From Nepenthes gracilis (Eukaryota; Streptophyta; Magnoliopsida; Caryophyllales; Nepenthaceae), in NCBI GenBank assembly GCA_033239525.1, contig BSYO01000015.1, positions 16,429,713 through 16,493,712 on the forward strand: a stretch of 64,000 nt of DNA, written 5' to 3'. The position numbers and the translations under genes were made by a program. Shown here piece after piece: positions 26,501-35,767 of the stretch; the stretch's first letter is position 1, and each line of letters starts with the position of its first letter. A model generated the notes under the pieces. That model saw only the letters and a program-made list of their open reading frames with translations. It made no database searches and was not told where the DNA came from.

Positions 26501-29500
26501 GGGGGTCTCGCCTTCACTGCCACTGCTAATATCTCGGCCGAGCCTTCAAGAGCTGCTGAGCGGAACAGAGAGCTTCCTGAGTCCCAGACCTCTTGCGATG
26601 ATGATGATGATGACGACGTTCCTCTGATCAAGAGGATGAGGACTGGGGCCTCTCTTCCGGGGCTCTCGGGATCTGGTGGTCTCGCCTTCACTTCCACTGC
26701 TAATCTTCCTGTTACACCCGCGGAGATTCTTCCTCAGAGCGCGCGGTCCCCGGGCATTCAGCCCCCCAGTGATGACTTTGTTCCTGGCGCTCCCGTTACT
26801 TTGCCTGGTGACGTCTCGGGCAAGATTGATCATCCTCCCGAGGACATAGGAGGCGGGAGTGCCGCGAGGGATTCTGAGAGGGGGATGTCGGCTGAAATGA
26901 CCCGGGAGATGGTGGAGGTTGTGGGTTTGAGTGTTGACGAGCTCGTGCCTTCTGATCCTTCTGAGCGTCCTGTTGTCGCAGGGGTCAAGCGATTGCCTGA
27001 GGCTCTTAGGGGCGCTAACTTCGAGGCGGACCTTCAGGTGGCTTTGTTAGCTGATGAGTCTGCGTCTGAGGCGGTACCCGCAGGGCTTAGGAGCGACCCG
27101 CAAGAGTCCGAGTCCCGCATGGAGCGTAGTATAGGGGATGATCCTCTCGTTTCTAAGGTAGCCCGTTGCTTTCTTCCTTTATTTGCCTTTTATTGTTCAT
27201 GCCTTGATGAACTTTCCTGTGGCAGCTCCAGAGCTTGATAGCCGGCCTCAACGGGCTAGTGGGAGTGATTGCCAATCCGCCTCAGTAGGGTCTCAAGTGA
27301 GGTCCTCAAATGCCGCTCGTGAAAGCCTTGTGGGCGGAGGCGAGCTATTTGGAGCAAAGGAGAAGATCGCTTCTCTTGAGGCCGCCAGACAAGGATCTGG
27401 CTCAGGGCAGAGCCTCCTTCAGAACGGATCCTTTGCAGGAGGAGAGGTTGAGGACGTCCGTCGTGATTGCCGAGATGGCTCTGTCTTTGGGCGGGACGGA
27501 AGTTCCGGACAGTGTTCGCATGTGCCGCCGAGTGGCGCGACTGATCCGTCCGCGGTTCCCTGTGGCCGTCCTCGATCCCAGGAACGCTGGTGCCTTGAGC
27601 ATGGGAGACTTGTACGGCGTTGATGGCAGGCCTTTCCCTGGCCCTCCTCAGGCAGGGTCTGATGATGAGCCACTTACGCCTGAGGAGGCAGTTCCGGCGG
27701 AGCAGACGGGATCTTCGGGAGCTCATGAGGCTCAGAGAGGAAGAGACCGTGCGGCCCTCTCTTGACATGCTGCCTCTTTGTTCTTCATTTTGTTTTTGTT
27801 TTGCCATACTTATACAGAAAATCTTCTTTTTGTGAATAAGACTTAGTCCTTTTCGCTTTAAAGCTTCGGACGTTCCTTTCGTGTCTTGCTTGTACGTGTG
27901 TTTTTTTTTTTGCGGCGCGTTGACCAACGCCTAACTTTTTGTTTCAAGCCGGGCGACCTCCTTTAGACGTTTGACCCTTCGCCCTTTTGGACTTGGGCGT
28001 GCAGCCTTTTCAGGGACCTCTGGCCCTTAGCCTTCTGGGTTTATTCTTGTCGCCCGGTCTCTATGACCGTTTTAGTCGCGGATGAGTTTCTGAGTTCTGA
28101 CCTCAAGGGCCCGGCCTCTGGGACCGCTCGGTCACAGCCGAGTTTTTTATGACCTCAAGGGCCCGGCCTCTAGGACCGCTCGGTCACAGTCGAGTTTTTG
28201 ATTGTTGATTGCCGTGAGTTGCTGGCTGCTTCCTGCTGCTCCGGGGCCGGGCCCGGGTCTTCGCAGGAAGCGGTTGAGGAGAGAGCATGGAAACACTTCG
28301 CTGTAAGGGCAAGAAATGCATGTTTTATTAATGCATATTTTTCTTACATCGAGTGGCCTCCAAGGCGTTTGTCCTTTTTCTCTTGTTTTTCTTCCTCTCC
28401 TTTTTTTTTTTAGTCCGCGCCTATTATGGCCTTGCCCCTCGAGCGGCGTGGCTACTTCCTGCTGCTCCGGGGCCGCGCCCGGGTCTTCGTAGGAAGTGGT
28501 CGAGATATCCTTCCGTTGCCAGCCGCTCAAGTTCCGCCTGGAGCTTCTTGCAGTTCTCGGTGTCGTGGCCGCGGCTGCCATGTTAATGGCAGTATTCCCA
28601 TTGGTCACCTCCCTCCAGGTTCTTCAACGCCTTGGGCCATCTTAGGAACTCTTCGTTCCTGATCTGCCTCAGGATGTTGGCGGAGGAGTCAGTGAATGCC
28701 AATGGGCCTGAGTGTCTTTCTTCCCCAAGGACCATCCGTTCGGGTATATCGTGCCCGGACGGTTATTGGGTCTTCTGGTGGGCGCTCACCCTTCTGCTTC
28801 CTTCCCCTGTCCTCGGGGGCAGGGGGTCTTCTGGTTCTGCCGGTTGAGTTGCTTCGCCGGCCCTAGGTCCAAAGACAGTCTTCCAGAGCCTTTTGATCCC
28901 CCTTCTTGACGGGGCCGGACTCATAGACTTCTTTTTGTTGAGGTAGTCCATCAACTCGCCAAGAGCCCACGCCGACTGCTGTCTTCTGAGCACCGTATGG
29001 CGCGGGCTTTCGGAGCGTGGGCTCCTAGAGTGTTCGCTTTGCCCTTCTGTGAGGAGGTGCGGGACGACCCTTGTGGAGGTCATCCACCTTGCGCCGATTT
29101 GCGCACGCTGGTGCCGGGGCCGCCGCTCGTTCTGACGCCCGTCGGGAGACACTCGTCGTGGTAGTCTTTTCTCCAGGCGGACGTGCTGCCTTGTCTGCTG
29201 AACATCCTTGGGGCGTTGCTTGTTGTTGGGGGTGGGAAGCCGCTTAGTTTCTTGTTCTTCCTTTCCCACAGACGGCGCCAATGTTGCGTTCTGGTTCCAC
29301 GGGACTTGCTATGGCCAAGAGATGCAGGGGGTGGGGACCACCCAGCCGGATCTCTTAGGAAGGTGTCGGACCCTAGGCGTCCAATCGGATGCGTGGTTTC
29401 CAGGCAACACAAGTGGGTGATGTGTTGGACACGAGAAGAGGATTGTGACCGAATGTTTTAAGTGGAAAACATCCTCTTGAATGGGGAGGAAAAACCACTA

Positions 29501-32449
29501 GGCTCAAGGCACAGAAAGAGGCTTATTTATATGGGTTGGAGATTTTACAGAGACATCTGATTGTGAGGTTAATCCCTTCCCTATCTCTCGTTTTGTGTTT
29601 ATCTCCTAAGAAAGCTATGCTCACTGGGAGTCTTTTTACACGTCTTTGGGGAGTTGAGCGTGGAGAGGGAGAACGCCTGATGGAAGCTTTAGGGCTTAGA
29701 GTTGTGAGTCTGAAAGGCTCTTCCTCCCCCTTTGAAAGGAGGTCTTGCTGTGTATTTATAGTGGAAGCCGGGGCGTTGGGGAGTGGACACGTGGCGTCCA
29801 TCCGGCGGTTGAGCTGGTCCACTGGCCTCCTTTAATGCAGCTACGTATGAAGAGTGGCATGCGGGACGGCTTGGCCTTGCCTTTGAGTGTGTCAAGTGCG
29901 CGGAGGCTGGATATCTGCGCTTGATTTGACTAGGCGTGCCTGTTGATCACGGTGAGCGGCAGTGCGAGGCTTTCTTCGAAACCGACGAAGTAGGCCAGTG
30001 GCATTCCGGCAATGAGCAGGCGGTCCTCGTCAGTTAGAAGTCCCTTTGCGAGGCTCGCGGGCTTGTGAGGAGAGAACCACTCTTGTGGGATCCTCTAGGG
30101 AAAAGTCCGAGAGATTCTTCCTGGCTGCTCGGTCAGTGCGAGACTTCTTGGGCTCTCGGCCATTGGGCTTCCTCGCTTGGGCCATCTGGTCTCTTCGTGA
30201 GAATGTCTCTGGGCTTTCTTATTTGGGCCGTGCTTTTATGGGCCTTTGTATTGGGGCCCAACAACATTATTTTTAGGTTAATTAAAAAATAAATATAATT
30301 TTTTAATTAATAATAACCTAAAATAAAAAAATAAAAAATATAACGTTTGAAAATATTATGAGACTACTAAAATTTTTAAAATTTTCAAGATATTACAAAA
30401 TAATACAACAAATCAATTAAATTAAAATTAAATATTTCTTATATGAAATCAAAACTTTTTAATATTTTTGAGATATTAGCATCAGGAATAGTGAGTTCTA
30501 TCATGTTTATCCATTCATAGATTGCACAGCTACTGATTCCATGTTCAATTTATCAAGATCAAGGAGAAGAAGAAGAGGGAAAAGACACTTTACCTTTAGA
30601 ATCAACTAGCTGAGAGTTCAAGTGCTCAAAATTGCAAGAAATTGAAATGAGAAAAGTGAGCTTGCAAGCACTGGTTTACCTGATCACCAGAGAAGATGAT
30701 CAAAGCCAAAAGCTTGTTGAAGAGAACAGTTCCTTTGCTGATGCTCACAATGCACCTCAGCAGTTGGAGCAAGGAATAGGCAGCAGCTATCCCATTTGCT
30801 ATCACCAAGAACCTGAATTTACGCAAACAAAAAATAGTCTTAGTAAATGCATCGGTCAAATCGGGTGATAGCTATTGTTATAGAATATGTTCACAAATCA
30901 GGACATAGGGTCAAATATTGGCCTATATATAATAAAATATCATGTATATTGGTGGATATTTTGAATATCGGGTGTATCGGTCAATGTATCACCAATTTGT
31001 AACATATCTCGGCTTCGTAGTGGTATTGGGGATCTGATATTAATATATAACGGTCGATATTTCATTCCATATGATCAACAAAACAACTAGAAAACAACCA
31101 GAGAGAGGATGGGGGGAGATCTTAGCAAACAAATACATATATTGCTTGAATTGGGTAATAAGTATTAGTATCTAATACAAACTCATTGAAACATTATGTA
31201 AATATCGATTAATATATTAAAAAATATCATATGAATATCAGGTATATTGATTGATATGACAGCATTATTTGGTTTCGTACTGTTATTGGGAGCCTAATAT
31301 TTAGATATAACAGTCGATATTTAGTTCCACATGGTCAATAGAGTAGCTAAAAAACAAATTAACAAACACAAAGAAGGATGGTGGAAAATATCAACAAACA
31401 AATAATATACTTGTTGAATTGGGTGATATAGTATCATCTGCAAATTGTTTGCAAATTGAAACATGGGATAAATATTAGTCGATATATCAAAAAATATCAT
31501 ATATATATGTGAATAATTTGAATATCGGGTATATCAATTGATATATTGTTAATATAATAGCATATTTTGATTTCGTAGCGGTATCAAAAATCTTATATCA
31601 GTGTATAACAGTCGATATTTAGTTCCAAATGGTCAACAGAATAGCTACAAAATAAACAAACACACACACACACAGGTATGGAGGGAGATCTTAACAAACA
31701 AATACATAATAAGTATTAGTACTGGATGCTAATTTGTTTATAAATCGTAACATGGGGCAAATATCGGTTTATATATAGAAAAGTATTATGTGTATATGTG
31801 GATAATTTGACTATTATGTGTATTGGTCAATATATCATCGATAGGATGGCATATTTTAATTGATATTGGAAACCTAATACCGATACATAATGATAAATAT
31901 TTGAATTCATGTGGTCAATAGAACATCCACAAAACAAACAAACAGAGTAATGGAGAGAAATCTTAACAAACAAATACCAATAAATGCTGAATTGGGTGAT
32001 AAGTACTAATATTAGATATGCAAATTTTTAACTAATCTGAACACAAGCAAATATTGCTCAATGTATCGATAAATATTTTGAATATCAGGTGAATACATCA
32101 ATATATTATCAATATCACGACAAATCTGAATATTGTAGCATTATTGGGGCCATGATACTAATATATAACAGTCCACATTTCATTACGGTGATCAACAGGT
32201 GAGCTACAAAACAAACAAACAAACGCAGAGAGGTGATGGAGCGAGATCTTACACAAGGGCTTTCATGTCTGTGAATTTAGCCTTCTTTTGAATTGTGAAT
32301 ATGACCTTAACTTGTGAATCAGAGCCCACAAGGGCAGCTGCAAGGACACCTAACCCACATATCAAAATCCTCAGTATCAACTCAGCAACCCTCAGCCGCC
32401 TATCAACAACCACTATTAGACTACTAACTGTTGCACCAAGATAACTCAT
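23542..32449 (-). CDS. CASPL2: CASP-like four-helix membrane protein (CASPL2 group), 3 exons interrupted by a retrotransposon in intron 2
   Basis: Exons on the minus strand are 32449-32253 (197 bp), 30812-30680 (133 bp) and 23865-23542 (324 bp including TAA). Phases fit (2, then 0) and all introns are GT-AG, giving 217 residues. The chosen start reads MSYLGATV, as in the group; an in-frame ATG 60 bp upstream is less typical. Signatures in order: [92 protein letters not shown] and [13 protein letters not shown]. These give the four transmembrane helices of the CASP/MARVEL-like superfamily, plasma-membrane proteins related to those that scaffold Casparian strips. The C-terminus runs about 25 residues past the usual end after LFRLYGG, into a basic tail, so a late frameshift or lost stop is possible. 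Intron 2 is 6.8 kb because of the insertion at 24289-30263. Confidence 0.88.
24289..25273 (-). repeat. Left LTR (3' LTR in element orientation)
   Basis: 985 bp, starting TGTTGCGTTCTGG and ending GGGGCCCAACA on the plus strand. A leftward TATA box, CTATAAATAC, sits at about 24752-24761 on the minus strand. In element orientation this copy should supply transcript termination. Short open frames within it are LTR noise. Confidence 0.92.
25274..25290 (-). other. Polypurine tract of the retrotransposon
   Basis: Read on the minus strand, GGCATGGGGGGCTA lies directly before the LTR start TGTTGGGCCCC. A G-rich run in this position is where plus-strand DNA synthesis is primed in LTR retrotransposons. 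It supports the minus orientation. Confidence 0.6.
25580..25591 (+). promoter_or_regulatory. Candidate TATA box for the antisense accessory gene
   Basis: GGTTTATTTAAACC lies about 90-100 bp upstream of the ATG at 25682, followed by a pyrimidine-rich leader (CCTTTGGTCTTTTCATC). Spacing and composition fit a plant core promoter located in the element interior, outside the LTR. Confidence 0.5.
25682..27765 (+). CDS. Antisense accessory ORF of the retrotransposon, PF04195-like ('putative gypsy type transposon'), with intron; exon 2 frame broken
   Basis: Exon 1 is 25682-27157 (492 codons, ATG within TTCATGGCGCC). A 68-bp GT-AG intron (27158-27225) then leads to exon 2. Residues about 40-165 match the plant family I know as PF04195: [37 protein letters not shown], then a PRPEF and [13 protein letters not shown] stretch. 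The middle is low complexity and acidic, with two diverged copies of a [15 protein letters not shown] repeat (about residues 275-285 and 335-345). In exon 2 the spliced frame hits TAG at 27286-27288. Coding character moves to another frame ([13 protein letters not shown]) until about 27395 and then returns to the spliced frame ([38 protein letters not shown]), ending at 27765. Two compensating indels, or one misjudged splice, would explain this. A T-rich 3' UTR with AATAAG at 27834 follows. The biochemical role of the family is unknown to me. Confidence 0.7.
28099..28199. repeat. Two tandem 52-bp repeats inside the retrotransposon
   Basis: GACCTCAAGGGCCCGGCCTC starts at 28099 and again at 28151. 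Each copy continues through GACCGCTCGGTCACAG and GAGTTTTT. A weaker third copy may precede it (CGCCCGGTCTCTATGACCG, near 28049). It lies between the 3' ends of the convergent gag remnant and accessory gene. Short tandem repeats in non-coding interiors are common in Tat-type elements. Confidence 0.8.
28225..29279 (-). pseudogene. Gag remnant of the retrotransposon (Ty3/gypsy type), broken
   Basis: Reading leftwards from the primer site, a basic, Arg-rich N-terminal frame runs 29279 to 28763 ([44 protein letters not shown]) and stops. A second frame then reads [20 protein letters not shown] followed by YCH, a TAA at 28583-28585, and [32 protein letters not shown]. The C-x-H...GHDT-x-x-C block followed by a helical LEALxxxGYL segment is characteristic of Ty3/gypsy gag just after the capsid. 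The central capsid domain appears deleted. A GC-rich stretch encoding FLRRPG(R/P)GPGAAGSS occurs twice (28231-28275 and 28459-28503), a local duplication. No functional gag can be made from this copy. Confidence 0.7.
29263..29280 (-). other. Primer binding site of the retrotransposon
   Basis: On the minus strand, one base after the LTR end (CGCAACA), the sequence TGGCGCCGTCTGTGGGAA begins. TGG pairs with the CCA tail of a tRNA, and a TGGCGCC start is known from plant Ty3/gypsy elements. It fixes the right LTR as the true 5' LTR. The exact tRNA cannot be assigned without comparison to tRNA genes. Confidence 0.75.
29282..30263 (-). repeat. Right LTR (5' LTR in element orientation)
   Basis: 982 bp, plus-strand start TGTTGCGTTCTGG and end GGGGCCCAACA. 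A leftward TATA box, TATAAATA, is at about 29753-29760 on the minus strand and would drive gag transcription in the same direction as the host CASPL2 gene. Confidence 0.92.
31051..32252. repeat. Tandem array of about 280-bp units filling CASPL2 intron 1
   Basis: About five diverged units, marked by a (C/A)(G/A)GTC-type word followed by GATATTT at about 31051, 31311, 31609, 31891 and 32167 (spacing 260, 298, 282, 276). Each continues through a GGTCAA(C/T)A word, AAACAAACAAA-type tracts, GATGGAGGGAGATCTTAACA and a GAATTGGGTGATAAGTA word. The module GGAG(C/G)GAGATCTTA recurs in most units; in the last one it is the 5' splice site of exon 1 itself (32251-32252). A weaker unit may precede 31051, near 30850. 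The array carries the GATAT-family core and so links to the dispersed copies elsewhere. No coding potential was seen. Confidence 0.75.
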
Positions 32450-34490
32450 AGTTTCCCAGGCTGCAAATTTCTCATCCGAGCAGCATAAAACAAGGAAACC
32501 CGCCTTCAAATAACCCCACCGCGCCTCCCCCTTTACTAACCCAACACACTTCCTTCAGATAGCACTACCACCAACCACCACAAACGATCCCCACCACAAC
32601 AAGAAAATGGCAGAAAAGAAAAGGACAGGGAATTCTTTAAACAAGTATTGTTTTTTGATTCAAAAAATTAATGCTATAGCTCAACTCCGAGCTTTCTAGA
32701 GGTGACAAGTGGTCTGTATTAGTGACCTTGTAATCATGCAATCCATAAGCTGAAAATGACCAAGCACTTCAGGCCGAAGAGAGCAGGACACCTCATTATA
32801 TGCAATAGATAGCAGTGGGTACTGAACAAAAGCCAAGCTCCTCTTTGCGGCAATTATTCAAACACTTGATGGGCACAGACAATAAAAGAAACTGGGGCTT
32901 TTTCTCCGAATGGGCATTGTTCCTCTGTCCCAAGAATACAGAGAATACAACATATTTTAATAAATCATTTAAATATACATTAAAACATCCTATACTTTAA
33001 TAAATTTACAATATAAATTACAAATTATTACACATCTTTTAAATGTTATGTGATACTTGAAATAGTATGATACTGTACAATTTCAATAAAAAAGCGTCTT
33101 GAATTATCATCAATGGAAGCTGTGAAGGCAATTATAATTCCATGGATTGCCCATAATCATCACTGATCGATGATAGGGTGACATTTATGACGACCCATTT
33201 CTTTTGCACGTATTCACAGGAGTCTGCTGGGTGACTACTTACAATTGAAATGAAGGAAATTGAAGTCGAAAAAGCAAGAATTGCAGCTGCCATGAGACTA
33301 ACTATGGTAGAAGTAACTTCGAGTTTCTTTCCGTCTTACTTCCTCCCATGCGATGGAAGAGGCGATGATAATTTGAAATAGCAAGTCTAAAATTTTATGA
33401 GGTATTGAATCATTCTTAAAACAAATATGATTATTTAAATAAATATAATCTTATAAATTAATATGATTATTTTATATCAGAACGATCCACTTTGAATTAC
33501 CAGGCATATTTATCAAATTCCCAATTTTATCAAAAAATTCTTAGGACTTGTATAATAAAGACCACAATAATAATTTAATTTATTGTATTAATTTGCCAAT
33601 ATAAAAGCTAAATAATTGAGGAATTTATTGAGTGAAATAGGTTCAAGGGGCTCTGCACTGCACAAATACGGTCGTTCGGATCAAATTCGACAGCTGCAGA
33701 ATGCTTTATTTTTTTAATTTTGAAAATAAAAAAAAATATTTTTCTGTATCTATCAGATTTGATCTAAACAGTTGTATTTGTACGGCACAAGCTTTGTGTT
33801 CTGTCAATGTGGTATAGGGCCCTCGTCTCGAGCAAAATAACCTTTTGATCATACCATCCTAATATCAAACGTACCAAATGCTATGTGTGATATTTCCTAA
33901 AGTTATTTAAAATGTTATGTAAGTTTATTACAAAAAAAGGCAAAAGCTATATATTTGTATTTATCTATAGAAATGACTTAGCCTATCAATCACCACCACT
34001 TCCTCTTATTACAATAGTTTTACAAAATATAATACTTTTCTAATAATTTATTAAAATGATTAAAATTTTTAATTTTATTAAATTTTATTATATAATTATA
34101 AAAATTTTTTTATAAGATTTAATCTTTAATAAAATAAATATTTAAATAATTAAAAAAATTAATCTTCTTTCTATCATATAAATAATATAACTATTTATAT
34201 ATATATTTCATATCTAAATGTGGGAGATTTTGTCTTTTATTAACCTTCATCATTTTTAAATTAATGAGTTTTTTCAAGAAAAATTATAATATATATAATT
34301 TAAGATTTAAAATTTTATAAACTCACATTAAAAAGAAAAAAAAAAAGGACAAAGAGAGATAATTCAATTTCAAATTATTTGAAAAAAAATGCTAAATATA
34401 CATTTAGCTATCTCATTAATATTTAATTCAACAATATTAAATTATTAAATAAATCAAACTATTTATAAGATATTTCAAACCCATAAATTT
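32450..34490. other. CASPL2 upstream region and intergenic DNA
   Basis: The first about 200 bp (32450-32650) is C-rich on the plus strand (ACCACCACAAACG, CCCCACCACAAC) and is probably the CASPL2 5' UTR and promoter. I could not place a convincing TATA box. Beyond about 33000 the DNA is AT-rich with no recognisable gene. Confidence 0.4.
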
Positions 34491-34495
34491 TTAGA

Positions 34496-34533
34496 ACCGC
34501 TACCGCCGCCGCCGCCGCCGCCGCTACCACCGC
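34496..34533. repeat. (CCG)n trinucleotide repeat
   Basis: GCTACCGCCGCCGCCGCCGC, continuing to CCGCTACCACCGCTGTC, is a GC-rich microsatellite in an otherwise AT-rich flank, about 200 bp beyond the stop codon of the gene at 34728-35141. It may lie in that gene's 3' UTR or just outside it. Confidence 0.85.
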
Positions 34534-34727
34534 TGTCACTACTAAACAAGGCTACATATTTGTAATATAATTAAGCTTCTGCAGCTACTAGATTATATTC
34601 AAAATATAATACATATACTATGGGCTGAAAAAGATTCAGCTGATTAAGATATAAGACAGTACAACAACCTATAGAAAAAAAACATCTGAGAGCTTGCGAG
34701 CTCGCTGGCTAGCTTTACCATGGCGGT

Positions 34728-35141
34728 TCACAGATGAAGAGAAGTATCAACATCAGAGACAGAATCAAGGAGCTTGTCGCAGCTCATTGCATCGACGAAG
34801 GGTGCCGTTTGGCCGGCATGAAAATCGGTTGTCTTGCTTAGTGAGCACGGCGCGAGGGATAGAGAAAAGTGATGATCGGAGAGAGAAAGATGATGATGAG
34901 CAGCAGAAGGAGAAACCAGATCAGGGTGAAAGAAAAACTTCAATGGCGGATAATATTGCGTGGAAGAAGACGACGGAGATGAAAAAGTAACGGCAGGATA
35001 GTAGTTAGCATGATTTTCAGAAACTGAAAACATCTTGAAAATCTCTCTTCTCTCCCTCATTTCAGCTTCTCTTCGCAGCTGTCTAAACCTCTCCTGCAAC
35101 AAAACAATGGAGGATTGAACAACTCCATGATCACTTCCCAT
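34728..35141 (-). CDS. Small plant protein of unknown function, 137 aa, single exon
   Basis: The start chosen is the ATG at 35141 (MGSDHGVVQSSIVLLQERF); an in-frame ATG three codons upstream is possible. The N-terminus is a predicted amphipathic or coiled segment rich in Arg and Glu (QERFRQLRREAEMRERREIF). The rest is Ser/His/Tyr/Pro-rich and probably disordered (SFSSPSSSSTQYYPP type, HHHLSLSDHHFSLSL), ending in DKLLDSVSDVDTSLHL. I recall similar N-termini in small uncharacterised plant proteins but cannot name a family. Support for it being real comes from a TATA box about 95 bp upstream, codon-like composition and high GC relative to the flanks. Overlapping frames on the plus strand are shadows. 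Confidence 0.6.
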   Translation of the reverse strand: MGSDHGVVQSSIVLLQERFRQLRREAEMRERREIFKMFSVSENHANYYPAVTFSSPSSSSTQYYPPLKFFFHPDLVSPSAAHHHLSLSDHHFSLSLAPCSLSKTTDFHAGQTAPFVDAMSCDKLLDSVSDVDTSLHL

Positions 35142-35233
35142 GGAGATCAATTTGAAGTAGAGAGAACAAAGGCAGATGAGATGACGAAGTTGGTGGAAGT
35201 GGTTATCTCAAAGAGCCTTGTTGCTGCTTGGGC

Positions 35234-35241
35234 ATTTATAG
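35234..35241 (-). promoter_or_regulatory. TATA box of the small gene at 34728-35141
   Basis: On the minus strand, TCTCTCTATAAATGCCC gives a strong plant TATA box about 95 bp upstream of the ATG, preceded by AT-rich DNA. Confidence 0.6.
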
Positions 35242-35451
35242 AGAGAAAATTTTATAATGATATTGTTTAGACACCCTTAAAACAGATCAAAAGAGCTCCC
35301 GCAGAGCTTCCACATGAGATGAGTTTTTGTTTTCAAATTTTTTAAAATATTAAAATATTTACATTATAAATAAGTAATTAGAAATATAATAATTATTATA
35401 TTTTTTATTTTTTAAAAAAATTATAGATTTCAACCATTAAATACTTAATCT

Positions 35452-35767
35452 AGTGACTGAAAGCCGCATTTGAAGGGTTTTTTCCTACTTCTAAGGAAAA
35501 TCTCTTATAGATCTTTCTTAAAACACTATCAGATAATATGATATCTGTCATTTAATTATATCTTATATGAGCTTATTAATATAAATAAAATAATAAATAA
35601 AAATTATACAGTGACTGAAAGTCACATTTAAAGGGTTTTTTTCTATTTTTAAGGGGAATCTCGTATGAATCTTTATTAAAATACTATCAGATAATATGAT
35701 ATCTGTTATTAAATCATATCTTATATAAGCTTATTAATATAAATGAAATGATAAATAAAAATTATAT
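35452..35767. repeat. Tandem duplication, two 158-bp copies
   Basis: AGTGACTGAAAG starts at 35452 and at 35610. Both copies continue through AAGGGTTTTTTTC-type runs, CTATCAGATAATATGATATC, and AGCTTATTAATATAAAT. They are roughly 90 percent alike by eye. No coding role was seen. Confidence 0.85.

Larger units (their letters stand above)
24289..30263 (-). mobile_element. Complete non-autonomous Ty3/gypsy-type LTR retrotransposon with an antisense accessory gene
   Basis: Two LTRs (24289-25273 and 29282-30263) in direct orientation, ends TGTTG...CAACA, and perfect 5-bp target duplications ACATT at 24284-24288 and 30264-30268. Orientation is minus, on four counts: a TGG-starting primer site abuts the right LTR, a G-rich polypurine tract abuts the left LTR, TATA boxes inside both LTRs point leftwards, and a gag remnant reads leftwards. 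The 4.0-kb interior has no recognisable protease, reverse transcriptase, RNase H or integrase, so it must depend on another element for movement. On the plus strand it carries a large gene (25682-27765). The LTRs are alike over most of their length but differ by many substitutions and small indels, for example around 24510-24610 compared with 29500-29610, so the insertion is not brand new. Confidence 0.9.

Noticed and set aside
25978..26833. Minus-strand frames of 70-154 codons opposite the accessory gene, in the same direction as the element
   Set aside because: I considered whether they were pol remnants. None shows a D-x-G, YXDD-like or HHCC pattern, and they mirror the codon structure of the plus-strand ORF.
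24289..30263. Plus-strand orientation of the retrotransposon
   Set aside because: The big ORF suggests it at first, but no primer site follows the left LTR. The TGGCGCC site, polypurine tract, TATA boxes and gag remnant all indicate the minus strand.
31051..32252. CRISPR-like or satellite interpretation of the repeats in CASPL2 intron 1
   Set aside because: The units are long, diverged and without spacers, and the host is a plant. A tandem intronic duplication fits better.
34694..34990. 98-codon plus-strand frame
   Set aside because: It is antisense to the better supported small gene at 34728-35141, which has a TATA box at the right distance.
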